From contig CAJNYU010003776.1 of assembly GCA_905331475.1 (NCBI GenBank), positions 278,493 to 342,492 on the forward strand: DNA of 64,000 nucleotides. Reading direction: 5' to 3'. The position numbers and the translations under genes are program-made. Positions 24,231 to 35,119 of the stretch are shown here, one piece after another. A model generated the notes under the pieces. It was given only the letters and a program-made list of their open reading frames with translations, made no database searches and was not told where the DNA came from. How positions within the stretch are numbered: the stretch's first letter is position 1; the number at the start of each line of letters is the position of its first letter. Source of the DNA: Rotaria socialis (Eukaryota > Rotifera > Eurotatoria > Philodinida > Philodinidae).

Positions 24231-25592
24231 TATTGTCTTTTTGGATTTTATCCAATTAGCGACACTAGAGTAATTTGATATTTGGTCGATCATCTATACT
24301 GTAAAGTAGAAAATAATTTATTGAGTATAATAAAAAATATTCTTGGGAAATCCATAAGAATTCGTCGATAAATCTCTACTTTCTGCAAAGTATAACATTT
24401 TCGAAGATAGAAAATCGAAAGTGAATTCGTATGTACTTTTCTAGAAATTCGCATTTTATTTAGCAATTAGAGTATTTTGTAGAAGTTTGAAATTCAATTT
24501 TTATTTTCATTCCATGATGATGGTTGAACACAACAAATAAATATCGAGTAATATGTTCCATAAAACATCATAAATAAGAAAAATATGAGGATCTGAATAT
24601 AAGATAAAACTTATTAACTAGAAAATATTCCTTCAGAAATCAATAAAGAGAAAAAATGTAACTATTTAAAAACATTGTGATCAGAAAAAAGGACGCAAAA
24701 CACGATTCTCACGTTTAAGCATAAAAATACTATGTAAAAGTTAAAATGCAGGTTGAAAAACATGAAAGGTTAAAAATATCGATTCTATACTCAGAAAATT
24801 CTCTTTCTAAGATTCTTATGAATCATAAGAAATAAATTGCCATAAGTGCTTGTTCATACAAAATGGAGCAACTCATGTGGTATCTGAAAAAAAAATTTAT
24901 CAACTGGCTACAGCTGTTGGACGAAATAATGAATACACAATACTATCGACTGGTTTATATACATGGCCAAACAGGGACTTTATAGCTGCGATTGCTCAAA
25001 CAATTATTCAAAAATCAGTAACTGATTTCTGAGTTCTTGTAGAATATAAATTGACTTTTTAGAAAATTCGACTTGATTTTTCAGTATCTTGAAAAACAAT
25101 TTTCCCAGAAAATCAGATTGCAACGCTATTTACTGGACCATTAAACATTTTCTGAATATTCAAAATTTAACGAATGAATCATAAAATTTTGTAAAATGTT
25201 TTAGTTTATTTAAGGTCCCCTTTCTACAAAATAGAATTTAAATAAAACTTACAGTGTCGCATGAATTTTTGAGGGTCCAGTGAATTGCCTATGAAAAGTG
25301 CAATCTTTTTATTTTACATTTTACATCAGTATGGAAAACGGATACGAGATTTTTACTCTCGATGTCTTGACCAGAAAAGATCTATTCATTATCTTGACTG
25401 AATCGCTAGATTTGTTCTTGGAAATTGGTTTTACTGATTTTTTAATCTTCTCTAAAAGTGAATATTCTTTATTGAGTCATTTACTGCAGGTAACCTTGAA
25501 GCATTTGTTATTTATGAAAAATCATAAAAACCTATGTACACAAATAAAAACCGCTTATGGTTTTGCACGAAGTGCATGGAACCTAACAATGC
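24231..25592. other. Intergenic, AT-rich; two unassigned open frames
   Basis: Open frames at 24850-25032 (FIQNGATHVVSEKKIYQLAT then AVGRNN) and 25298-25606 have protein-like composition, but I do not recognise a family. They could be exons or remnants. The rest is very AT-rich. Confidence 0.4.
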
Positions 25593-25885
25593 TTTACCCA
25601 GGTTAATGATTCCGGGCTACGGAACCGACCGGGAACGGCGTTATTTCCCGCTACTTCCGGTGATTTCCAACAACATTCCAACCGGAAACTGACCGGAAAA
25701 CTATCCGGAAGTTGGAAGCAGTATTCCGTTTGGTAATCACCGTATTGTAACCGGGGGGATTCCGTACTATTCCCGCCACCGTAACCATTAGGAAAAATTA
25801 CCGGAACCGACCCGTGATCACACGGAATACTATCGGAACACGCCACGGAACTAACGAAATCCGACCGATTCCACCCGGGAAAATT
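25593..25885. mobile_element. CCGGAA-rich repeat element, TACCCAGG end
   Basis: It begins TTTACCCAGGTTAATGATTC and is packed with CCGGAA, ACCGG and CCCGG motifs, in sharp contrast to the AT-rich flanks. The terminal TTACCCAGGTTAA is repeated, inverted, at the end of the element at 29640-29957. Internal blocks TTCCGGAAG/GGAAGCAGTATTCC and TATTTCCCGCTA are also shared. The right end is not defined. Confidence 0.5.
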
Positions 25886-27546
25886 CCGGAAGTTCCAATC
25901 TTTTTGAGATCTCTCGCATATTTCCAGACACTACCACACCTGCTCATCCTTGGTCGCACCACCAAGAAACAAAATTACCAGCCACCTTCACCAATGCCAA
26001 AACCCTCCCGTACCGCTTCACGATCATCCACTCAATCATACCACCCCCGAAGCGATCCAGAGCTCACCACTGAAGACTTTAAGTATTTCGAAAACTTCTT
26101 CCTCGAAATCAATGGGGAAAGACGCTCAAAGGTCTTTTTAATCCATTACCTTCCAATTGAGCTATGTGAAAGTAGCATTCATTCACTTTTATCGAAAAGG
26201 ATCCTTAAAGATCCTTTTCAGTCAATCCCTCGTATGTGATGTTTTTGTAGTCTTATTGATTTTTTTTTGCAAATAGAAGAATCGTCAAAGGGCTTTCTTG
26301 GTGAATGACGAGGAATGAGACCTCAAAATACCTGAAATAAGTATTATTGAATAAGAAGGATCTTTAAGGATCCTTTTATATGAAATGCAATGAATCGGAG
26401 TCTGAACTATCTTCAATGGAAGATATTGACTCAGAAGTTATATTTCAGATGTTTTAATTTCAAACAGTGTGAATGAGATCGTTTAGTATCTTTATCGAGA
26501 GTTATTATGCGAGAAGGAGCTTTGAATGACTTTACCTTTGAAATGTTAATAATTATGCTTCGTTATTCATGATAGAAGTGCATTTGATCTATATAATATT
26601 GAAGTAGATATATTGGGACTAATGTTTGCTGGTGAATAAATAATGGTGAATAAAGATTAGGATGAAAAATGTGTGAATTTCGGGTGTTTTATGGAGTGTC
26701 ATATATGCAGCTGTTAGTGTAAAATACAATGGTGAATTGATAATCAGCAGAACAAATCAGTTGAATTTATCTGCATTAAATTGTCACTATCGAATTTACA
26801 ACACTTAAGCTTGAAACAGTTATGTTCGACAAGAATTTGCTTAGTTGTTACCGTGTGAGATCCTTTTTTTCTCTTAATGAGAAAGACCTTAAAATACCCC
26901 AATTAATGTTTAATTAGCCAGAAAGAACGCCGAAGATCATGAATGGGCAGTGCAAATTGTTGAAGAGATAAGCGGGAATAATATTGATGAAAATCAGTAT
27001 GAAAATATACAAGTTTTCTATCGTAAGTAAAGTTGCTTATATAGAGATATTTCGGCTGAACAAATCAGTGATTGAATAGCATGCACACAGAACCGGACCA
27101 TTTCTAATTGTGACTCTTTTTAATAATCGAATCGCTAACATTATAATCTGCGACAAAAAGATACAATACTTTATAGTTTAGTGTGCATTGCCCAAGATCT
27201 TTCGCCTAAAACCCATCGAGAAAGAATTTCAATTGCCTCAAGTAAAAGGTATAAGAGGAGAAGAAACAAAAAATACGATGAATTTTACGAACTTTGTTTT
27301 TAGCAGGTGTTAGTATAGGATTGAGGAGACTGTTTTAAAATGTTTTTTCCGTCAGTGTGCTCATGTGGTGAACTGCTACGTGAGCATGTAATTAATTGAA
27401 ATACACATCGATTATTCGATCGAAGATCTATCACCGATGTTTCTTAAAAGGAGATCACATATACTTCAGTCTTTCGGTGTCTATGTATGCGATCAAATGT
27501 ATTTTTCGATTTAGAGTCAGTCAGGAAGAGGATATATTAGTGTTTA
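25886..27546. other. Intergenic, GGATCC-palindrome repeats, no supported gene
   Basis: An open frame at 25814-26239 encodes a Pro/Ser-rich start and then LTTEDFKYFENFFLEINGE; it is not assigned. Palindromes AAAAGGATCC TTAAAGATCCTTTT (26197-26222) and AAGGATCTTTAAGGATCCTT (about 26357-26378) bracket about 150 bp and may be the ends of a small element. Confidence 0.4.
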
Positions 27547-27672
27547 CCCTAGTCGAACTTTTTTTTGCAAGCGCATGCAATTATTGACTTTCTTGATCAA
27601 GAAGTCAAGAACTATGGACACATCTTGAGCTCAAGTCTTGGCAAGCGCATGAATAAAAAAGTTTGACTAGGG
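27547..27672. mobile_element. MITE, 126 bp, TA-flanked
   Basis: Terminal inverted repeats CCCTAGTCGAACTTTTTT / CCCTAGTCAAACTTTTTT continue less exactly with GCAAGCGCATG on both sides. TA is present on both flanks (27545-27546 and 27673-27674), as expected for a Tc1/mariner-type target. No coding capacity. Confidence 0.65.
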
Positions 27673-28979
27673 TAGCAATAAATATATGATCCTTGTTTGT
27701 TTGTGAAAGGGCGTAGATAAACGCGCAAGTTGAACCCTCATTACCATCTATGTTCTGAATTGCGAAGTGGGTTAAGAGTTTTTGCTTTACTTTTAGTTAT
27801 GAATTGGGAAAGATGTTTGTCTACAGCAGTACGTCTAATAGAACTATTTTAATTTTTTCAAACAAGAGTTCAATTTCCTAATTAGCGAATCATATATATG
27901 AGTGTAGTAGTCCGCAGTCAACGAATACTAAATAGTACGACAGCAATTTAAAATGCTGCGCAAGAAAGTGGATTTTCGTTTATTTTGCATATCTGTTATG
28001 GAATGATTTTATAAGCTCTGAGTGAGACGCAAATAGGACATTTTAATTGTGGAGTCTTTTGTCATATTTGTTTCCCTATGACTGAGTCTATTCTGAATGG
28101 GGTGAGTGGAATAAAGATTTTCTCAGGTCAATTCAAATGACTTCAAATTTTTGTTAATCTTTCTTGAGATATTTCGCAAGATATTTCTTTGAAATTGATT
28201 TGAAAGATGCTCAAAATTCTCACATGTAACTCATCTGGTAAGCGGACAAAGTATTTGCTGCTGTATTGCCAATGATTTAAACCATAATGATGATGAACTG
28301 GACACATAACTACTGCTAGTTGAACTTTTATTGTGATATTAATTGATTTTCGATCCATATTACTACTAAAAGTGTTACAACTAGAATAAACTAGCTATGT
28401 TGATGTGTGCTGTTCAATTTATAGGACCAATGACATCTATTTCTGAATAGTCCGCGTTATGTAATCTGATTAACCTAGCTGTTTTTGATACTTACTGTTA
28501 GCGAAAGGTAGAAATATCACGATATATAAAGAAATCATAAAAAGTCTTGAAAAATGATACAAAAATTTTACGCAATTCTGAAATGTTTTTCGAATACTGG
28601 TGAAAGTTCTTGAAAGTCTTCATTGTCATTGCAAAGACATCTGGATAGCTTCGAGTTCGTTATACCCTTAAGAGACTTCCTAAATGATAATTCACTTTCG
28701 GTAACATATTGCTTGAATATATAGAAAAAAATATTTCAGTCAAGATACAGTGGATTACATACAGTGTGATTTGCATAGCGCTTTAATGTGTAACAGCATC
28801 ACATATATGCAGGTGAGAACCAAAATAAAACAAAACATATATGTATTTCCGAATTTTTGTGTTTCGAAATATTTCAACTGCTTTTCTACATTTTTCAATG
28901 TATTTCGAAATCCTTAGAAAGCCATGAAAATGTGTAAAATACCACAAATCAGTCAGGTTGTATATAGACGTAAGGACGT
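27673..28979. other. Intergenic, nothing recognised
   Basis: AT-rich DNA up to the gap; no protein-like frames of useful length and no paired repeats noticed. Confidence 0.4.
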
Positions 28980-29569
28980 NNNNNNNNNNNNNNNNNNNNN
29001 NNNNNNNNNNNNNNNNNNNNNNNNNNNNNNNNNNNNNNNNNNNNNNNNNNNNNNNNNNNNNNNNNNNNNNNNNNNNNNNNNNNNNNNNNNNNNNNNNNNN
29101 NNNNNNNNNNNNNNNNNNNNNNNNNNNNNNNNNNNNNNNNNNNNNNNNNNNNNNNNNNNNNNNNNNNNNNNNNNNNNNNNNNNNNNNNNNNNNNNNNNNN
29201 NNNNNNNNNNNNNNNNNNNNNNNNNNNNNNNNNNNNNNNNNNNNNNNNNNNNNNNNNNNNNNNNNNNNNNNNNNNNNNNNNNNNNNNNNNNNNNNNNNNN
29301 NNNNNNNNNNNNNNNNNNNNNNNNNNNNNNNNNNNNNNNNNNNNNNNNNNNNNNNNNNNNNNNNNNNNNNNNNNNNNNNNNNNNNNNNNNNNNNNNNNNN
29401 NNNNNNNNNNNNNNNNNNNNNNNNNNNNNNNNNNNNNNNNNNNNNNNNNNNNNNNNNNNNNNNNNNNNNNNNNNNNNNNNNNNNNNNNNNNNNNNNNNNN
29501 NNNNNNNNNNNNNNNNNNNNNNNNNNNNNNNNNNNNNNNNNNNNNNNNNNNNNNNNNNNNNNNNNNNNN
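28980..29569. other. Assembly gap (590 N)
   Basis: A run of undetermined bases. Open frames drawn across it are meaningless. The DNA to the right of the gap soon enters a CCGG-rich repeat, which may explain why the assembly broke here. Confidence 0.98.
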
Positions 29570-29639
29570 ATATTTGCTTATCGTTGAAATTCACAATTTT
29601 TTTTGCAATTAGAAAGAGCAAGTATCGAATAATTCCTAA

Positions 29640-29957
29640 TCGTCGGATCCGGTTGGTTGGACGGTGCAATCCGGGTTCCATACCCGGATTGAAAACGGTC
29701 AGATCCTGGCTACGCATCTAGATCGGAAACTATTCATATTTCTTCGCTTCCGATCGTCAAAAGGAAACGATCGGAAAAGTAGTCCGGAATCCTGTTGTAA
29801 ACGGAAGCCGTATCCGCTTATGGCTTCCAGAGCCAGGAATTAGCGGGAAATACTCTGGAAACGGAGCCCGGAAAACGTTTTGGAATACTGCTTCCGGAAT
29901 TCGATGGAAAATCACCGGATCAGACAGTTTCCCGCCGTATGTATTTAACCTGGGTAA
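29640..29957. mobile_element. CCGGAA-rich repeat element, opposite orientation to 25593
   Basis: GC-rich DNA with GGATCCGG, CCCGGATTG and CCGGAA motifs, ending TTTAACCTGGGTAAGT, which is the inverse of the start of the element at 25593. Shared internal blocks appear as reverse complements. Its left end may lie in or near the gap. Confidence 0.5.
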
Positions 29958-30515
29958 GTATAAATGTAGCGTTATTTTAGGAAAATTGTAAAACCATCAG
30001 AAAATGTAGAGAACTACAAATGGTTTCGTATAGTTTGTACGAAATCATTAATCACCCCTATGAAAATGAAATTTTTCGTGGAAAATATACGAAACCATAA
30101 GATCAATAATATGAAGACGAAAAATTCAGTACAAACAATTCTAAACCTTCTAATATTGTACGAAACCTCTCATTGTTCAGAATAAGAAGGACAGAACCTT
30201 CGATAAGAAATTGAAACCGCCAGTCTCTTGGTCGATATACTACGAAAATATGTTTAATTTTGAGAAAATTTTAATAGATTAGCATTTGAAGTGCGAAACT
30301 ATAGATCAATTTGCGGAGCTAACAGAAAGTTGTGTTGAAAAATTGCGAAACCCTAGCTTTTCTTTTGAATCTAAAACCGTTTAGATCAAATGTATTGAAC
30401 CACTGAAGTTCGGTATTAAAACTATTTTTAGAGTGTCTGATGATACGGAGGTGGTAGGGGTCTAAAAGTAGCGAAAACGTGATTAAGTAATACTTAAATT
30501 GCCCCTAAGAATAGG
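29958..30515. other. Intergenic, nothing recognised
   Basis: AT-rich, no protein-like frame; several near-repeated words such as TACGAAACCAT and GTACGAAA but no clear unit. Confidence 0.4.
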
Positions 30516-31190
30516 TGTTTGATTGAATTACTTGGTAAATGGGTTTAAAAAGAAGATAATAAATAGATATCCAGCATGAGTTATATTGGCATAAAAAGTA
30601 TTTTTGTCATCTTTTAGAATTTAAGGTAAGGCATCATCTATTAAAGATTTTCAGTCAATGAATGAGTCGGTCGAAGCGAGATTCACTTGGGCAAATGAAA
30701 GGACTCCTGTAAAATTGGTCGTCTAATGGACAATCAGAAAAGGTTTTTGACCTTTCTCGACTCTACAGTAATAGCAGAGTTGGATAGGGCTCAATTACAA
30801 ATACGAAAGATTGGGCTAGACTTCGTGATTACAGAACTAATGGAGTCTAGCGCTTCTCACTTTTGCACAGGTAGAGATCCTGGGGCCCATTCTTACAAGA
30901 ATCATGAAAATTCTTACTGGATTCCTCTACAAGTCTTTTTCAAGGAGCTCCGAGACGCCGTACTATTGTAATAGTTCTGCAAAACTTTATTCCCTAGGGT
31001 GTGTGGGTGCGGATTTACATCTCTACACTCAGATCCCACAACCATCCGTCGACTGAAAATCTTTAATAGATGATGCCTTACCTTAAATTCTAAAAGATGA
31101 TAAAGATACTTTTTATGTCAATATAACTCATATTGCATATCTATTTATTATCTTCTTTTTAAACGCATTTACCAAATATTTTAATCAACC
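30516..31190. mobile_element. Element with about 140-bp terminal inverted repeats
   Basis: The left arm (30516-30656) and right arm (31051-31190) are reverse complements with about 90% identity by eye, from TTTGATT and GGTAAATG at the outer ends to AAAGATTTTCAGTC at the inner ends. The 394-bp interior has an 81-codon open frame (30726-30971) with no similarity I can name. No target duplication was resolved. It ends 9 bp before the conserved upstream segment of the gene at 31276. Confidence 0.7.
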
Positions 31191-31198
31191 ACCTGTTA

Positions 31199-31275
31199 TT
31201 ATCTGTTGGATTTTTCTTTTTTTTAATTTATCCCATAGATTAGTTGTCTTCTTCACCAGTTACAGAAATATATTA
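31199..31275 (+). promoter_or_regulatory. Conserved upstream segment of the MGNSTPP gene, copy 2
   Basis: Near-identical, inverted, to 21684-21760. See the gene entries; a promoter or 5'-leader role is inference. Confidence 0.5.
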
Positions 31276-31995
31276 ATGACATTTTCATATACAATTTTCA
31301 TTTCTTTGTTTCTGTATTTTAAACAGATGGGCAATTCAACCCCTCCTGCATCCTATTTGGCAAACCAAGTGAACCAATTTTTAGCACAAAAGAAAGATTA
31401 TGAATGGTTCATTAAAGAGCATCCTGGAAATATCAAAAATGATTCTTATGATCAACGAATGGTAGTAACAACATTTCCAGATCATTTAACCACAAAAGAT
31501 TTTGAAGAATATGTTGATAGGAAATTTCCTGATCTAGACGATGGTGTTAGAAAAAAAATGAAAAGCCTAATTGAAGCGAATACAAATGATAATAAAAAAG
31601 AAAATAACTCTTCGGGTTCAAGTAGTCCCGATTCGTCTGTTAGTGCAAACAAATATGATGTCCCCGAAGATGAACTTCAAACTATCACAGAACATTATCA
31701 AGGAGCATTTAATAACAACGAATACTTTCATGTTAATGATACTGAAAAAATTGTTTCACTTCAATGTAATGCTAATGGAACAGCAACAGCTACTTTAGTG
31801 CAAATTCTATTAGAAAAAAATTTCACACTTAATGAAAATAAATTGATTATCGGATATATTAAATTCACAAGAGAGTTAGAAAATGGTTCACATGATATAA
31901 AAGACTTTTGGGACCGTGGTAAAGATCGAATAGCAAGAGCTTTACAATATAAATATGCCAAACAGCTCAACAGAGACTCATTCAAGGCTCTCTAA
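31276..31995 (+). CDS. Unrecognised protein, MGNSTPP family, long paralogue
   Basis: 239 aa from the ATG at 31276, or 222 aa from the internal MGNSTPP at 31327, which follows an acceptor-like CTGTATTTTAAACAG. It shares the N-terminal block, the RMVVTTFPDHL motif and the C-terminal LVQILLEK, IGYIKFTRE and RALQYKYAKQLN with the gene at 21114. Unique to this copy is a central insert (about residues 105-170 of the long form) with a Ser-rich linker and an acidic Asn-rich segment. Composition is soluble and charged; no membrane span beyond the doubtful first 17 residues. Family unknown; possibly bdelloid-specific. Confidence 0.7.
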   Translation: MTFSYTIFISLFLYFKQMGNSTPPASYLANQVNQFLAQKKDYEWFIKEHPGNIKNDSYDQRMVVTTFPDHLTTKDFEEYVDRKFPDLDDGVRKKMKSLIEANTNDNKKENNSSGSSSPDSSVSANKYDVPEDELQTITEHYQGAFNNNEYFHVNDTEKIVSLQCNANGTATATLVQILLEKNFTLNENKLIIGYIKFTRELENGSHDIKDFWDRGKDRIARALQYKYAKQLNRDSFKAL

Positions 31996-32411
31996 ATTAA
32001 TTTTATATGATTAAACTAAACTGGAAAAGAAATTTTTAATAGTATATGGTCTCTTACTTACGATTATTTGCAATTTTTATTAGTGTATGCCCATGCTTTC
32101 GATTGTAGTGAAACTATGCCACAGTTGCTACAAGAGACTGTATAGGAGCGATTTCCATTTTATTAATACTTTTATTATATATCACCAAAACGTTGTATAA
32201 TATACAATAATAATAATAATAAAATATAATGTTTAAAAAAGCTGCTAGCACAAACCCTGTGGGATTAAAATGTGAAACACGATGAAGCTCTTTTCTGGAA
32301 TCCGTCTATAACGGTCGGTGATGCTCCGTGGAGCTTCTCTATTACGGCCTGTATTATGATGTATGGAGTCTCTAGAAACCATCACAGACCATACAGAGAA
32401 TTCAGAGACCA

Positions 32412-32485
32412 CCACAGACCGTTACAGAGAAATGAATTAATTAACCAATTATCTAATTAATTAATTTCTCTGTAACGGTCTGTGG
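32412..32485. repeat. Near-perfect palindrome, about 33-bp arms
   Basis: CCACAGACCGTTACAGAGAA and its reverse complement enclose an AATTAATTAA-rich centre. Partial copies of the arm (CAGACCATACAGAG) precede it, so it may be the end of a small element. Confidence 0.8.
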
Positions 32486-33084
32486 GAGCGGTGGAGGGGT
32501 CCAAATTTTTACCCCATATACTTTAGCATTCCTTTCAGATCGTGTTTCACAAAACGGTGTGACGTGGATGGGTCGAAAGGAAAATGTCTAAAAGTAAAAA
32601 TGTTGATTGAAAAAGTGTCGGAAAAGATGGTGTGGGTGTAAGTATGGGGCGATTTGTGGTAGTTTTAATTCATCTCTAGATACTAACGCGACATTCATTT
32701 TAGGATTTTTAGAATTTTGCGTATACAATACCGCTGTATATGTTAGCATGAATTACTGTATAAATCTAAAAAGTAAAATATCGAAACCAGTACTTCAATT
32801 AAAATCGCACGGAATACGGTTGTGGTCGACAGAAGAACTAATATTCATCGTCACACCAACATTATAATACAACCTCTATACATTGCGTTTCCGAAATCGA
32901 ATACACAAAGCTGTCATTACAAGAAACACAAAACTAGAGCGGATTATGTTAATTGATGGTTTGAAATTACTTCAATATCACGTTAAGCAAACAAAACTAC
33001 ACTCACTACCACCGAATTTTACTCTGAGAAGAAAACGTTCTCAGACATTCCATTCATGCAAAAAATCTTCTCATGAGAATCATT

Positions 33085-33430
33085 CCGACAGTAGGATCCT
33101 ATCGGATTCCGACAAGGGTCAGACAGTGAATATTTCGAATACCATATATGTTTCAATAAAACCGACTAAATCTTATGGTATTCCTGGATATGGACCTACA
33201 GTCGGATCTTTGGTATTGGACCCAATCGGAGCCGATGTCGGATTTTAACGGAATCCAACTCTATCGAGTCATCCTTGCGCTCTGATGACTCAAAATGCTT
33301 ATTTGATCGTGAATAAGAAAACGATTTTCTCCGTCGGAACCGACAATAGGTCCGTGTCCAGGAATCCTATCGGATTCTGTCGGGGAGTCGGATCCCATAG
33401 GATTCGATAAGATCCGTTGTAGGATGCATT
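33085..33430. repeat. Diverged inverted-repeat element, GGATCC/TCGGAT-rich
   Basis: TCCTGGATATGGACCTACAG on the left is mirrored by ATAGGTCCGTGTCCAGGA on the right, and TCCTATCGGATTCCGAC words occur on both sides. Similar in style to the CCGG-rich blocks at 1424 and 25593. No coding capacity. Confidence 0.5.
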
Positions 33431-33499
33431 CATCTGGTGTGCCGATATTGGTGGCACGCTTCGATGATTCTCCTTCCTCTTCATTCTGTTCTCTCTCCA

Positions 33500-33640
33500 T
33501 TGATAATCCTATTCACATATTTTTTCTGCTAGAAAAAAAGCAAATGGATATTTATTCACCCATATACGTATTATTAATCTCACAAAATCATAAAAATTCG
33601 CATATCAATCTTGATCATCAATATTTAAGTGATTTCGAAA
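33500..33640 (+). repeat. Dispersed repeat, copy 2 (partner at 15058-15200)
   Basis: See partner. Shared words: TTCACATATTTTTTCTGCTA, GATCAT, AATATTTAAGTGATTT. Confidence 0.6.
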
Positions 33641-34083
33641 AGGTGTCGCGAGAAATATATTATCAGATCCACAGTTTTCCGGGTGTGATTGAGAGTAAAA
33701 GTAGCGTGAACACTCACCCCCTCGATCCTCTCCATTCTTCTTTATGTTGTTGTTGTTACTTCTCTTATTTTACCTTGATGAACCTTTGTATTTTTGCCTA
33801 ATTTTTCATGTGCGTATAAAATCACTATTTTTCGAAAAGAATAAACACATCGAGAAGAAAATACATCTTCAACTGTGTTCATCGCTTTTCGTAAGTGTGA
33901 ACCCTAAAAATGGTTCTTCAGAAAAAAAGCTATTTCCTATTGATCTGTTATTTATAACAATAACTTCTCATTCCTAAATGAAGCCACTTATCATAAAGAC
34001 TCATGCACTTCCTATCTAACAGTGGTAAAAGAATGTTGTCGTTCGTTTAGTCATATTTTACTACATTCTTCTTCATCATAATA

Positions 34084-35119
34084 ATGCTACTCATCAATGT
34101 ATCTCCAATACTATTGGTATTAATAATGATGTCGACTGCTGATTTAGGTATGATGTATTGCATGCGCATGCTATGCATAGATTATTTATTGTCTATGTTA
34201 AGTTTCGTCAATCAATTGTGCAATATACAAATCAGACAAAGAAATAATCTTCTCTCTTCCTTTTTTGGTCTTTATTAATCCCGATAAACGGGAAAATCTA
34301 ACCTATGCAATGGTGGATGATTCAGGTGGAGTAACTGAACTTCATATATTTCAACAAAGATTCATTCCTTTTTCAATCTTCTGCTTGACTCAATTGAAAA
34401 CACTATCAATCATATCTTCAAAATTCGATATTCCACCGGAAATCAGTCGACTTTCTTCTACTTTAAAACAATTAACCATTCTCAATCTTCCAAAACCACA
34501 GAAAACTCTTCCAGCTGAATTACTTATGTTACATAATTTAACCATGCTGAATCTTAGTAATTGCGGCATTGAAATAGTTTCTGATGCAATCGCAAACTTA
34601 ACTAGATTGAGAATACTCAATCTTAAAGGAAACAAACTATTTGATTCACTTCCAAGTGCCATAAAACAGTTACGGGCACTCGAAATATTAGATATAAGCG
34701 GCAATTCTTTGATTAATTCACTTGATGTACTCAATGGTTCAACATCGCTAAGAGAATTACGAGCCGCTGATTGTGGAGTTGATCATTTACCATTATTCTT
34801 GCCTTGTTTATCTACTTTAGATATGAGTGGAAACAAACTAACTTCATTAGTTGGAATCGAAACTCCTGCGATACCTGGTTGGTACACATGCACAGGAGAA
34901 AAGTATATGCTATCTACTCCAGGCATGCTCCACAGCTCGAATTTAACTGAGTTTGACTTCTCTAACAACAAACTAATGACTGTGCCAGAAGAAATTTATG
35001 GTCTTCAATATTTACGAAAGATTAATCTCAAGAATAATCAAATCAACATTCAAGAACGTGAATGGATTATCGGTCGTTTCCGTGGAAACTACAACCCAGA
35101 ACTTGCGATTATCATATGA
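34084..35119 (+). CDS. Secreted leucine-rich-repeat protein
   Basis: Exon 1 (34084-34147) encodes a signal peptide (MLLINVSPILLVLIMMSTAD) and ends with a donor (TTTAG|GTATGA). The second exon starts either at 34236 or, with equal phase, at 34326 after GATTCAG. It runs to the stop at 35119. The mature part has about seven LRRs (LKTLSIISSKFDIPPEI, LTMLNLSNCGIEIVSDAI, LRILNLKGNKLFDSLPSAI, LEILDISGN, LSTLDMSGNKLTSL, LTEFDFSNNKLMTVPEEI, LRKINLKNNQI) and no transmembrane segment. Cys-flanked caps of typical extracellular LRRs are weak. Probably a secreted or matrix binding protein; partner unknown. Confidence 0.7.

Larger units (their letters stand above)
31996..34083. other. Intergenic with palindromes and CCGG/GGATCC repeats
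   Basis: Contains an inverted repeat at 32412-32485, a diverged inverted-repeat element at about 33085-33430 and a dispersed repeat copy at 33500-33640. An open frame at 32883-33248 is partly made of repeat sequence. No supported gene. Confidence 0.45.

Noticed and set aside
26110..26175. tRNA-like words on the minus strand (TAGCTCAATTGG and following)
   Set aside because: No acceptor-stem pairing and no proper TTCRANYC T-loop; the match is limited to the D-arm and looks accidental.
25814..26239. A 141-codon open frame as a gene
   Set aside because: Its first third lies in CCGG-rich repeat DNA and its last part in a GGATCC palindrome; only a short middle segment is protein-like, and no domain was found.
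28924..29721. Long open frames on both strands through 28980-29569
   Set aside because: They run through undetermined bases; the resolved codons at the ends show no protein similarity.
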